Shown: piece by piece, positions 19,470 to 27,661 of the stretch
Position numbering within the stretch: the first letter of the stretch is position 1
How the letters are laid out: every line of letters starts with the position of its first letter
NCBI RefSeq assembly: GCF_005116475.1
Contig: NZ_SWBO01000011.1
Span: 1-64,000 of the forward strand
DNA from: Pedobacter cryotolerans
Lineage (GTDB): Bacteria; Bacteroidota; Bacteroidia; Sphingobacteriales; Sphingobacteriaceae
DNA: 64,000 bases
Direction: 5' to 3'
Program-made: the position numbers and the translations under genes
The notes under the pieces: model-generated
Told to the model about the DNA's origin: nothing
Seen by the model: only the letters and a program-made list of their open reading frames with translations
Databases searched by the model: none

Positions 19470-19958
19470 ATGGAAGTACAAAATTTTACAATAAGTTACG
19501 AGACTTTTAACAGTATCAATCAACTTGAAGCAGCAGATCAGCAATTATGCTTAAAAGCGGTTGATGCAATGGCGACTTCGCATTCTCCCTATTCTAAATT
19601 TAAAGTGGGAACGGCTATTTTGTTAGGTGATGATGAAGTTGTTTTGGGAAGCAACCAGGAAAATGTGGCTTATCCATCTGGCTTGTGTGCCGAAAGAGTT
19701 GCGCTTTTTGGTATTGGAGCTCATAAACCAAATGCAGTAATTAAAAAAATGGCCATAACTGCGCAAACAGAATTATTTAAAATTGTAAATCCGGTTACTT
19801 CTTGTGGTGCCTGTTTGCAAGTGATGATTGAAGTAGAGAAAAGACAAAATTCGCCTATAGAAGTGCTGTTTTATTGCATAGATGGACAAATTTTAAAAGT
19901 AAAAAGTGTGAAGAGTTTAATTCCATTTGCTTTTGTAGAGGATAGGTTGGGAGCTTAG
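19470..19958 (+). CDS. cdd: Cytidine deaminase
   Basis: A 162-residue homotetrameric-type cytidine deaminase, converting cytidine or deoxycytidine to the uridine form in pyrimidine salvage. The zinc site is clear: C73 and E75 in GLCAERVALF (E75 is the proton shuttle), and C112 and C115 in TSCGACLQV. The usual Pro before the first cysteine of the second motif (PCxxC) is Ser here, a mild variation. FKVGTAILL and SNQENVAYPSG are substrate-binding segments. Start ATG has GGA-like purines (AAAGGAAT) just upstream. It is a single gene divergent from tamB, with a 155-bp shared upstream region. Confidence 0.92.
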   Translation: MEVQNFTISYETFNSINQLEAADQQLCLKAVDAMATSHSPYSKFKVGTAILLGDDEVVLGSNQENVAYPSGLCAERVALFGIGAHKPNAVIKKMAITAQTELFKIVNPVTSCGACLQVMIEVEKRQNSPIEVLFYCIDGQILKVKSVKSLIPFAFVEDRLGA

Positions 19959-20408
19959 GGTTTTGTAACCACCTAAGAAAACCTTAGGTAAGGTGTTTTT
20001 TTTCATCCTGACTTTGGAGGAATCTTGTTGTTGTTTAATTGAGATTCTTCGCTGCGCTCTGAATGACAACCTTCTAATATAAATCATACTCTTTCGTGTC
20101 CTTAGGTTTCTTAGGTGGTTAAACTATTAGCCAATCTGCAACCTCAAATAATTGCACAACATTTTATTAAATAAACCCGATGGCAGCAAACATGTATCCG
20201 CCGCGGCGGAGAAATAAAGCGAACAGCGGGACGAACGTTACTAAGAACTCCTGTTTTTGCTTTTCAAAATGTGTTTATTATTGATTTTAACTCATTCTAA
20301 AATCTAAAATCCAACATCGTAAATCTATTTCACAGCTTGTTAAAAACTTCCTTCGTTAATTCTATTTGCAAGCCTTATATTTACGCATCCCAAATACTTT
20401 TATAGCGA
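19959..20408. repeat. 450-bp gene-free spacer with three repeat types
   Basis: Three repeat types lie here and no gene is seen. First, a 21-22 bp inverted repeat (AACCACCTAAGAAA at 19967 and its complement ending at 20120) encloses a REP-like palindrome (20003-20070). Second, a scaffold repeat at 20165-20285 (AAACCCGATGGCAG ... GAACAGCGGGAC) carries a perfect CCGCCGCGGCGG hairpin in its middle. Third, a heptamer tract at 20296-20330 (TCTAAAA, TCTAAAA, TCCAACA, TCGTAAA) stands before the parC start. Confidence 0.7.
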
Positions 20409-23372
20409 ATGAGTGAAGAATTAGACCAAAATTTAAACGAAGATGCCTTGCCGGATAATCCGGAAAATAAACATTCGGTTATACCCATTAACGGACTTTA
20501 TGAAAACTGGTTTCTCGATTATGCTTCTTATGTAATTCTGGATAGGGCGGTGCCGCACATACACGATGGTTTAAAACCTGTGCAGCGCCGTATTATGCAT
20601 TCGCTAAAGGAAATGGATGATGGGCGTTTTAACAAGGCGGCCAACGTAATTGGGAATACGATGAAATACCATCCGCATGGCGATGCCTCTATTGGCGATG
20701 CGATGGTGCAAATTGGTCAGAAAGATTTACTAATTGATTGCCAAGGAAACTGGGGCGACCCGATTACAGGAGATAGCGCTGCGGCACCTCGATACATCGA
20801 AGCTCGTTTATCGAAATTTGCCAACGATGTTGTTTTTAATGCAGATACCACCATTTGGCAATTAAGTTATGATGGTAGAAACAGTGAGCCAGTAACTTTG
20901 CCGGTTAAGTTTCCGTTATTGTTGGCGCAAGGAGCAGAGGGAATTGCCGTAGGTTTGGCAACTAAAGTAATGCCTCACAATTTTGTGGAACTTTTAGATG
21001 CATCCATTGAAATTTTAAAAGGCAACAGGAGCAATATTTTGCCTGATTTTTTTACGGGTGGCATGGCCGATTTTTCTAACTACAACGAAGGGATGCGTGG
21101 TGGTAGAATTAGGGTTAGGGCAAAAATTACAGAAAAAGATAAAAAGACTTTGGTTATTACCGAAGTGCCATATAGTACCACAACAGGATCGGTTATCGAT
21201 AGTATTTTGGCTGCCAATGATAAGGGCAAAATCAAAATCAAAAAGATTGAAGACAATACTGCTGCACATGTTGAGATAGTTATTCAACTGGCGCCTGGTA
21301 TTTCGCCAGATGTTACAATTGACGCCTTGTATGCCTTTACTTCTTGCGAGGTTTCAATTTCGCCGAATACCTGTATTATTAAAGATGATAAACCGCATTT
21401 TTTAACGGTTAACGATATTCTTGAGCAAAATACAAAACACACCAAATTTTTACTGAAACGAGAATTAGAAATCCGTTTGCATGAGTTACAAGAGAAAATT
21501 TTCTTTAGTTCGTTGTTAAAGATTTTTATTCAGGAAGGGATGTACAAAAACCCTGAATATGAAAATTCTGTTGATTTTGATGGTGTAGTTACAGTGTTAA
21601 ATTTATTATTTGATCCCTTTAAACCATCGTTATACAGAGAAATTTTACCAGAAGATTTTAAAAAGCTGATTGATAAGCCGATGAGTAGCATTACTCGTTT
21701 TGATGTGAAAAAGGCTGATGAGCAAATGAAAGCTTTGGAGGATGAAATTAAGGTTGTAAAAGGGCATTTGCGTCATTTAACTGATTACGCCATTGCTTGG
21801 TACCAGAAACTGAAAGATAAATACGGAAAAGGAAGAGAACGTAAAACGGAAATTCGTTTGTTTGATAGGGTAGAAGCCAGTAAAGTGGCGCTAGCAAATG
21901 TTAAACTTTACATTAACAGAGAAGATGGTTTTGTGGGTACAGGCTTAAAGAAAGACGAGTTTGTTGCCGATTGTTCTGATATTGATGAGATTATCGTTTT
22001 TAGAGAAGATGGCAAATGTATTGTAACCAAGGTAGCCGATAAAACTTTTGTAGGCAAGGGAATTATCCATGCGCAAGTATTTAAAAAAGGTGATGAACGT
22101 ACGGTTTACAATTTGATTTACAGAGACGGTGCTAGCGGAACAAATTACATTAAACGTTTTGCTGTTTTAGGCGTTACCCGCGATAAAGAATATGATTTAA
22201 CCAAAGGTAGTAAAGGAAGTAAAATTTTATATTTTACGGCAAATCCGAATGGAGAAGCAGAGGTTGTAACTATACAATTGAAGCCACATTCAAAATTAAA
22301 AAAATTACAGTTTGATTTAGATTTTGCAGAAACCGCCATAAAAGGGCGTGCTTCGCAAGGTAATATTGTATCGAAATATCCAATTAAAAAAGTGCTGTTT
22401 AAAAGCAAAGGCGTTTCTACCTTATCAGGATTAAAGATTTGGTATGATGAATTGCTGAAACGCTTAAATGTGGATGGTAGAGGAAAATACCTTGGCGAAT
22501 TTGATGGCGATGATAAGATTTTACAAGTAAATGCTGCGGGTTGGTACGAGTTAACCTCATTTGATTTAAGCAATCACTTTGATCCGGGTATTGTTTTAAT
22601 GCAAAAATTTGACCCAGAACGAGTTTATGGTTTAGTTCATTATGATACAAAAGCAAAAAATTATTTCGTAAAACGATTTGTTTTTGAGCTGCAACCTGCC
22701 GGAAAGGAAGTTAGTATTATTAGCGAAGAGCCAGGTTCTAAAATGATTTTTATTACAGGCAAAGCCGATGCCCAGTTACAAATTGATATAGAAAAAGGTA
22801 AATCGAAAACTCCTGAAACTTTGGTTGTTGACTTGGCAGGGCTGATTGATGTAAAAGGTTTAAAAGCAAATGGAAACAGACTTTCGCAACACGATGTAAA
22901 ACAGGTTTTTTTGGTTGATGCAACACCAGAAATTGGAATGGAGTTGGTTGAACCTATAGTGGTTGAAGATGTGGAGCCTAAAATTGCAGAGGTTGATGGA
23001 GATGAGGACAATTCATCTGTTGGAAATGAAGTCGAAGAAGGATTACAACCTGAGGATAATATTGTTGAAATTGAAGCAGATGGAATTGCAGAAATAAATC
23101 ATTCACCTGTGGTAAAACCTGTTCAAGATGTAATCGAAAAGGTAGAGGTGAAAAATGATGTTCCTAAAGTTAAGAAGCCAATATTTAAATCAGAACCAGT
23201 ACAAACTGAGCCAAAAGCAGAGGCAGTTAAAAAAGTAGATTTAAAAGAAGTTGAACCACCCAAACCAGAAGCAAAACCTGAAGAGGCAAAACCAGCTAAA
23301 AAAATAGATTTTGAAATCACCAATCCTGATGATATTAAAATTGATGATAAAGGGCAATTAGGCTTTTTTTAA
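20409..23372 (+). CDS. parC: DNA topoisomerase IV subunit A (GyrA/ParC-like)
   Basis: The DNA-cleaving subunit of topoisomerase IV, partner of ParE. The breakage-reunion domain covers about residues 25-480, with the catalytic Tyr129 in AAAPRYIEARL and the quinolone-pocket segment HPHGDASIGDAMV (89-101). A coiled-coil gate follows (about 360-480), then a C-terminal domain of degenerate beta-propeller blades (about 500-830). From about 840 to 987 the sequence becomes a Glu/Lys/Pro-rich, low-complexity extension (EPPKPEAKPEEAKPAKKIDF region) that standard ParC proteins lack and is probably disordered. The total of 987 residues is therefore long. Assignment to ParC rather than GyrA rests on the pairing with the short ParE-type B subunit. 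Confidence 0.9.
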   Translation: MSEELDQNLNEDALPDNPENKHSVIPINGLYENWFLDYASYVILDRAVPHIHDGLKPVQRRIMHSLKEMDDGRFNKAANVIGNTMKYHPHGDASIGDAMVQIGQKDLLIDCQGNWGDPITGDSAAAPRYIEARLSKFANDVVFNADTTIWQLSYDGRNSEPVTLPVKFPLLLAQGAEGIAVGLATKVMPHNFVELLDASIEILKGNRSNILPDFFTGGMADFSNYNEGMRGGRIRVRAKITEKDKKTLVITEVPYSTTTGSVIDSILAANDKGKIKIKKIEDNTAAHVEIVIQLAPGISPDVTIDALYAFTSCEVSISPNTCIIKDDKPHFLTVNDILEQNTKHTKFLLKRELEIRLHELQEKIFFSSLLKIFIQEGMYKNPEYENSVDFDGVVTVLNLLFDPFKPSLYREILPEDFKKLIDKPMSSITRFDVKKADEQMKALEDEIKVVKGHLRHLTDYAIAWYQKLKDKYGKGRERKTEIRLFDRVEASKVALANVKLYINREDGFVGTGLKKDEFVADCSDIDEIIVFREDGKCIVTKVADKTFVGKGIIHAQVFKKGDERTVYNLIYRDGASGTNYIKRFAVLGVTRDKEYDLTKGSKGSKILYFTANPNGEAEVVTIQLKPHSKLKKLQFDLDFAETAIKGRASQGNIVSKYPIKKVLFKSKGVSTLSGLKIWYDELLKRLNVDGRGKYLGEFDGDDKILQVNAAGWYELTSFDLSNHFDPGIVLMQKFDPERVYGLVHYDTKAKNYFVKRFVFELQPAGKEVSIISEEPGSKMIFITGKADAQLQIDIEKGKSKTPETLVVDLAGLIDVKGLKANGNRLSQHDVKQVFLVDATPEIGMELVEPIVVEDVEPKIAEVDGDEDNSSVGNEVEEGLQPEDNIVEIEADGIAEINHSPVVKPVQDVIEKVEVKNDVPKVKKPIFKSEPVQTEPKAEAVKKVDLKEVEPPKPEAKPEEAKPAKKIDFEITNPDDIKIDDKGQLGFF

Positions 23373-23430
23373 GTCAAAACGCTAGATAATCTTATTGGTA
23401 GGGTAAATATCTAACAGATGTAAGAGAAAA

Positions 23431-23922
23431 ATGATGTTAATAATTTTATTAAGCATGGGCGGTATCTTATTTTTCTTTGGCCTATTTTGCAGGAGTTCTA
23501 ACAAATCGAACAAAAACCCTTTTAAAGAAAATATTGGAATACCGCTTACATTAAACAATGATTATATGTTATGCGAAAATCTCTCTTTGAAAGATAAAAA
23601 TAAACGGTACTCTATTCTTTTTACAGATCACCTCCCAAATCAATATACAAAAGTAGAATTGCTTAAAAAAGGAACCATAATAAAACTTTCAAAAGCTATA
23701 CAGTCTAAAACTAGCTTAAGTGGGGTTGTAGAAAGTTACGTTTTAGGAACTGTATATTCAGAAAGTTTAAATAAAGAAGTAATATTTTTTAAAAGTTGGG
23801 GAGGGTTGTATAACGATTTTTCTAGTGGTAAAAGACAAACCTATTGGAGCTTTGAAAAAGCAATTTGGCAAGACAAAGTGGATACAACAAAATACTACCC
23901 AAAACGTGGCGTCTTACTTTAA
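23431..23922 (+). CDS. Uncharacterised membrane-anchored protein (163 aa)
   Basis: No family was recognised. One N-terminal hydrophobic helix (LIILLSMGGILFFFGLF, about 3-19) is followed by a Cys and a Lys/Asn/Ser linker; it could be an uncleaved anchor or a poor lipoprotein signal. The rest is a soluble domain of about 130 residues with alternating strands (GIPLTLNNDYMLCENLSL, YSILFTDHL, IFFKSWGG), ending basic. It follows parC after 58 bp in the same direction but has no obvious link to it. The next gene is convergent. Confidence 0.6.
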   Translation: MMLIILLSMGGILFFFGLFCRSSNKSNKNPFKENIGIPLTLNNDYMLCENLSLKDKNKRYSILFTDHLPNQYTKVELLKKGTIIKLSKAIQSKTSLSGVVESYVLGTVYSESLNKEVIFFKSWGGLYNDFSSGKRQTYWSFEKAIWQDKVDTTKYYPKRGVLL

Positions 23923-24034
23923 AGGCTAATTTGTAATGTGTTGAAGTTGTAACCAATATTTTAAATTTATTGGAGGGTGCTTTTAACAACTGATATTTTA
24001 AAAAGGCTTCGAGATTTTCTTTGAGGCTTTGGTG

Positions 24035-25432
24035 TTATAGTGTTTTGCTTTTCATCTTTTTTAAAATTTCTTGAAACTCTTGGAAAGGTCTCCCTTCTAT
24101 TTTTGCTTTGTTTATAGCAGTTTCTTGAGCCTTAATAGCTTGTTCAAAATAGCCTAACTGATAAAAAAGATGAGCTAATGTATCGTGATGAGATGACATT
24201 GGGTTTAACTCAATAGATCTTGTGCTCCATGTAACAGCTTTAAGTAGGTGATTGATGTTTTTTGTTCCTGTTTCATACATATTCCAAGCAGCATTATTTA
24301 GTTCATTTGCATAATTGTTATAAGGTATGCCAACGGCGGAAGATACCATCGTTGTCTCTTTTTTCACCGTATTAGGGTTCGCCTTTATCAAACTATCTAT
24401 TTTTTCCTTTGATATAATTTTTTTTCCAGTTGTTAGCGTTGGTCTACTCCTATCAAGTGCTACTTGTCTTTGTTTAGCTTCCAATTTTTTAATAGAATCA
24501 GCACTAATATTCATGTAGTAAGTATCATAATAATGAATAGCGCTTCTAATGTAACTCGATGTATCTTTAACAGATTTAAAATAGTACAACATATTATTTG
24601 CAGCATTTTTGTTCGCAATTTCGTAATTATTCCCATTACTAGATCTTGCAATGTTAGCTGCTGCTTGTGCTTGTCTTATGTTTTTATTTTTTACAGCGTT
24701 GTTAAGTGTGTTTTGTATAATAGCATTATTTATATCAATCCTTTTCTGTAATGGTTCTTTTTTAAAAATACTATCTACAATTTTTCTATTATTATAGGCT
24801 AGTTTATAAGCATTACCATCTGCAAACGGACCAGCTTGTAAAATGAATAAAACAGTTTGATAATCGTTAAAATCACTTATTTTTAAATTATTTACGAATT
24901 GCTCTATTAATACAGCATTATCGGTAATTCCATTTTTTCTTCTTAATTCTATTAATTTTTTTAGGTTATTATTGTCCCCTTTGTTTGATAAATAATCTTT
25001 CTCAAGCTCAGAAACTGATTTTTCTTTGCTAAGCGTTAGCGCAGTGGCTAACATTTGTATGTACTTATATTTTGTATTTGATGAGCCAAAATCTTTATGA
25101 AATACATCTTTGTTTGCATGCATAAAAACAAAAGAAGGAAATGCGTTAATTTTATACATTAAGATGATTTGCCTTATTGAACTATCTTTCATATCAGTCT
25201 CAAATGTTACAAAACTTTCTTTTAGCTTGTTCTTAATTTCAGGGTCTTGTAATCCAATATTTACCGGTATATTATTTAAATACTTTGCAGGCATTGAAAT
25301 TATCAGAAGTAATGGTTTGTCATTTTTTTTAGCAAGATTAATAGCGTTTTCAAAAGACTTAGTATCGCTGATTTGGCAAAAAACTGTAACAGGTAAAATG
25401 AATAAAATAAAGAGAGAGGAAAAGATTTTCAT
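24035..25432 (-). CDS. Secreted thioredoxin-fold protein without CXXC, with C-terminal TPR
   Basis: Signal peptide about 1-20 (FILPVTVFCQ). A thioredoxin-like domain follows (about 22-135): AINLAKKNDKPLLLIISMPAKYL is the strand and helix where the active CXXC should sit, but the position reads MPAK. A cis-Pro-type loop NAFPSFVFM comes later. The middle is helical, and TPR-like helices lie near 375-465 (WSTRSIELNPMS, LFYQLGYFEQAIKAQETAI). It is probably a periplasmic scaffold or chaperone, not an oxidoreductase. Related DUF255/thioredoxin-like proteins in Bacteroidota often work with TonB systems, but no partner is adjacent. It is a single gene, convergent with the gene at 23431. Confidence 0.7.
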   Translation of the reverse strand: MKIFSSLFILFILPVTVFCQISDTKSFENAINLAKKNDKPLLLIISMPAKYLNNIPVNIGLQDPEIKNKLKESFVTFETDMKDSSIRQIILMYKINAFPSFVFMHANKDVFHKDFGSSNTKYKYIQMLATALTLSKEKSVSELEKDYLSNKGDNNNLKKLIELRRKNGITDNAVLIEQFVNNLKISDFNDYQTVLFILQAGPFADGNAYKLAYNNRKIVDSIFKKEPLQKRIDINNAIIQNTLNNAVKNKNIRQAQAAANIARSSNGNNYEIANKNAANNMLYYFKSVKDTSSYIRSAIHYYDTYYMNISADSIKKLEAKQRQVALDRSRPTLTTGKKIISKEKIDSLIKANPNTVKKETTMVSSAVGIPYNNYANELNNAAWNMYETGTKNINHLLKAVTWSTRSIELNPMSSHHDTLAHLFYQLGYFEQAIKAQETAINKAKIEGRPFQEFQEILKKMKSKTL

Positions 25433-25529
25433 GAGCGTTGTAATTTTTACTAATATAAAAATATTTTAGGATTACTGCTATTCCATCAAAACTTTACAAC
25501 TTAATACTATGTTTCTATTAATTTAAATA

Positions 25530-25537
25530 TATATTTG
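25530..25537 (+). promoter_or_regulatory. -7 box of the thiamine riboswitch transcript
   Basis: TATATTTG is a perfect TAnnTTTG match. Transcription starting about 6 nt later would begin right at the first base pairs of the TPP aptamer. No good -33 TTG is seen. Confidence 0.5.
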
Positions 25538-25545
25538 CCTTACTC

Positions 25546-25710
25546 AAAGGGGTGCTTGTAAAATTTACTCAAAAATTGTGCAGGCTGAGATTATACCCAG
25601 TTTAAGGGAGGAAGGTAAAAGGTAAAGCTGAGGGGAAACCCTAACCACTTATCGCCAAAACCTAACCCAATAAACGCACCTGATGCGGATAATACCGACG
25701 TAGGGAAGAG
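25546..25710 (+). ncRNA. TPP (thiamine pyrophosphate) riboswitch, THI element
   Basis: The conserved THI-box pieces are all present: AAAGGGGTGC at 25546-25555, GGCTGAGATTATACCC at 25583-25598, ACCTGAT at 25678-25684, then GGATAATACCGACG and TAGGGAAG. Between ATACCC and ACCTGAT lies an insert of about 80 nt that can fold as an extended P3 arm. GTTTA/TAAAC, GGG/CCC and AGGT/ACCT pairs are stacked, with an AGGG-GAAA-CCCT hairpin closed by a GNRA tetraloop inside. It controls the downstream PnuT-like transporter gene, so thiamine uptake is shut off when TPP is plentiful. About 80 nt separate the aptamer from the start codon. Confidence 0.95.
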
Positions 25711-25789
25711 GTTAACAGCCAAATTACTGTTTCGCCCTGAAAGCAGTTTTCAATCATTTTTATCGCCTTATGGCATAAATGTTCAGAGA

Positions 25790-26413
25790 ATGGAAATTCA
25801 GGAATATCTACGTTTGTTTGTAGAGCAGATTATAGAAACCTCATATTTAGAGTGGTTTGCAGTTAGTTTTGGTGTAACCGAAGTGCTTTTGGCTAAGCGC
25901 AATAACATATTACTTTATCCTGCCGGGATTATAGGTATTTTGCTCGGTATCTATTTGAAGCTACAAGCAAAGTTGTATGCCGAAACTTTGTTGAGCATGT
26001 ATTATTTGGTAATGAGTTTTTATGGCTGGATCATCTGGTCTAAAAGAAAGGCTAAAAATCAAGTTTTACCAGTTAGTTGGATGACCAAGGAAGAGTATAA
26101 AATTGCTTTTGCTATCGCCATTGGCGGATATTTTGTGCTGTATTATGCGCTTGTAAACTTTACCAATTCTGATGTGCCGATTTTAGATGCATTTGTATCA
26201 TCTACCGCTTGGGCGGGAATGTGGTTATTAGCCCGACGTAAAATAGAAAATTGGATTTTTCTTAATGTTTCAAATATTGTAGCCATCCCACTGTTGTGGC
26301 ATAAAGATTTGGTGCTCTTCTCTCTGCTTACATTATTCTTGTTCATCGTAGCTATTTTCGGTTATGTCGATTGGAAGAAAATATATCAGAAACAGTTGGC
26401 AGTTAGCAGTTAA
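25790..26413 (+). CDS. pnuT: PnuC-family vitamin transporter, probably thiamine-specific (PnuT)
   Basis: A 207-residue inner-membrane facilitator with about seven membrane segments. Typical PnuC motifs are present: LLYPAGIIGILLGIYL near 43-58, the aromatic pore region MYYLVMSFYGWIIWSK near 72-87, and W-rich SSTAWAGMWLLARRKIENW near 137-155. PnuC proteins carry nicotinamide riboside, while the sister type PnuT carries thiamine. The TPP riboswitch directly upstream points to thiamine. The substrate would be trapped by a pyrophosphokinase, not found in this window. The last residues (QLAVSS) are encoded by the first units of a 7-bp phased tract that continues past the stop. Confidence 0.88.
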   Translation: MEIQEYLRLFVEQIIETSYLEWFAVSFGVTEVLLAKRNNILLYPAGIIGILLGIYLKLQAKLYAETLLSMYYLVMSFYGWIIWSKRKAKNQVLPVSWMTKEEYKIAFAIAIGGYFVLYYALVNFTNSDVPILDAFVSSTAWAGMWLLARRKIENWIFLNVSNIVAIPLLWHKDLVLFSLLTLFLFIVAIFGYVDWKKIYQKQLAVSS

Positions 26414-26514
26414 TAGTTGGCAGGTATCAGTTAACAATTGGCAATCAACAATTCGCAAACATTGCAACTTTTCAACATTCCAACGTTCCAACCCTTCAAC
26501 ATTCCAACAACAAA
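26396..26514. repeat. Long 7-bp then 8-bp phased tract
   Basis: About ten diverged heptamers (CAGTTGG, CAGTTAG, CAGTTAA, TAGTTGG, CAGGTAT, CAGTTAA, CAATTGG, CAATCAA, CAATTCG, CAAACAT) are followed by octamers (CAACTTTT, CAACATTC, CAACGTTC, CAACCCTT, CAACATTC). The tract starts within the pnuT 3' end and stops three bases before the next start codon. Confidence 0.75.
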
Positions 26515-26516
26515 TT

Positions 26517-27599
26517 ATGCAACAAACACAAACTTGGCAACACGCTATTCAAAACTTGGCAGCTCAATCTGAAGCATTAGGCACTTTACATCCAGATGTT
26601 TTGGAAATTGCCTATCAGCAAGAATGGTTTAAACTATATGTGCCTAAAGTATACAACGGACCTGGAAAAACATTGCCAGAAATTTTAAAGTTGCTAGAAG
26701 AATTGGCTTATGTTGATGGGAGTTTAGGTTGGACAGTAACCCTTTGCAGCGGAGCTGGTTGGTTTTCCGGTTTTTTGGATCCAGATTTGGCGAAAGAAAT
26801 TTTTGCAAATAGGACAGCTTGTTTTGCTGGTAGCGGTGCAGTTGGCGGTACAGCAATTAAAAATGAAAATGGATATTCAGTAAATGGACATTGGAAATAT
26901 GCCAGTGGAGCCTTACATGCAACTATTTTTACAGCAAATTGTAAATTAATTAATACAGATGGATCGGCTATATTATCAGAAGATGGCGAAGAGGTGATTA
27001 AATCATTCATCTTATTCAAAGATGAGGTTGATATTTTGCCGGGTTGGTCTTACTTCGGCTTGGTAGCAACCGGCAGTCATGCTTTTAAAGCACAAGACTT
27101 GCAAGTGCCTGCAAACAGAACGTTTTCAATAAATAAGGAAATTAAGGTTGAGATACCTGGATTTGACTATCCGTTTTTGCAATTAGCAGAAACAACTTTA
27201 GCGGTAAATAGCGCAGGTATGGCTAAACATTTTTTAGAATTGGTAGAGTTTTCATTTTATGGAAGAAGCGGCTTAAAAAGATACAATGAAGATCAAATAT
27301 CGTTTTTTGAAAATGAACTAAAGCAATGTAAAATCGCCTTTGATCAAGTTAGGGCTGGCTTTTATAAAACATTTGATAATTCATGGCAGAGCTTGATGAA
27401 AAACCAAAAAATTGAAGACGATTTGCTAAAAGAAGTTAGTTTGGCAAGTAGAAAGTTAGCACATACCAGTAGAAAAATCTGCGATACGCTCTATCCTTAC
27501 TGCGGATTAGAAGCCGCCAAAAAAGATAGTGACATTAATAGAGTTTGGCGAGATCTACATACGGCAAGTCAACATGCCTTGTTAACTTTCGAAAAGTAA
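26517..27599 (+). CDS. Acyl-CoA dehydrogenase-fold flavoprotein (HsaA/DszC-like monooxygenase type)
   Basis: A 360-residue protein of the acyl-CoA dehydrogenase fold: N-terminal helices, a middle beta domain (NGHWKYASGALHATIF, about 122-137) and C-terminal helices. The ending DINRVWRDLHTASQHALL resembles the HsaA/DszC branch, flavin-dependent oxygenases that use reduced flavin from a separate reductase. The ordinary dehydrogenase catalytic Glu region is not evident. Start choice: a longer in-frame extension upstream translates the 7/8-bp repeat tract into a Ser/Gln/Asn-rich stretch, so the ATG at 26517 is preferred. It lies 103 bp after pnuT in the same direction and may share the TPP-controlled transcript. 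A role in thiamine or cofactor metabolism is possible but unproven. Confidence 0.75.
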   Translation: MQQTQTWQHAIQNLAAQSEALGTLHPDVLEIAYQQEWFKLYVPKVYNGPGKTLPEILKLLEELAYVDGSLGWTVTLCSGAGWFSGFLDPDLAKEIFANRTACFAGSGAVGGTAIKNENGYSVNGHWKYASGALHATIFTANCKLINTDGSAILSEDGEEVIKSFILFKDEVDILPGWSYFGLVATGSHAFKAQDLQVPANRTFSINKEIKVEIPGFDYPFLQLAETTLAVNSAGMAKHFLELVEFSFYGRSGLKRYNEDQISFFENELKQCKIAFDQVRAGFYKTFDNSWQSLMKNQKIEDDLLKEVSLASRKLAHTSRKICDTLYPYCGLEAAKKDSDINRVWRDLHTASQHALLTFEK

Positions 27600-27607
27600 C
27601 AATCAAT

Positions 27608-27643
27608 AAAAAAGGCCTTGAATGTTATTTTTCAAGGCCTTTT
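27608..27643. terminator. Bidirectional intrinsic terminator
   Basis: The stem AAAAAGGCCTTGAA / TTCAAGGCCTTTT with loop TGTTATTT is flanked by A and T runs on both sides. It sits between two convergent genes and can end both transcripts. Confidence 0.9.
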
Positions 27644-27661
27644 AATCTATTAAATTTTATA

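Noticed and set aside
20673..20710. Alanine (A93) at the ParC position where many bacteria have the quinolone-contacting serine
   Set aside because: The segment HPHGDASIGDAMV seems to be the lineage-typical form as far as I recall, so it is not evidence of selected resistance.
22145..23011. Several long antisense open frames over parC
   Set aside because: They mirror the conserved ParC coding frame; their translations have Ser/Phe-rich composition typical of antisense shadows.
24000..24034. Possible terminator between the convergent genes at 23922 and 24035
   Set aside because: AGGCTTCGAG and TTGAGGCTTT are direct rather than inverted copies and form no stable stem.
26396..26514. Possible CRISPR array or coding extension of the flavoenzyme gene
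   Set aside because: Units are 7-8 bp without spacers, so it is no CRISPR; read as protein it gives a repetitive Ser/Asn/Gln leader absent from the family.
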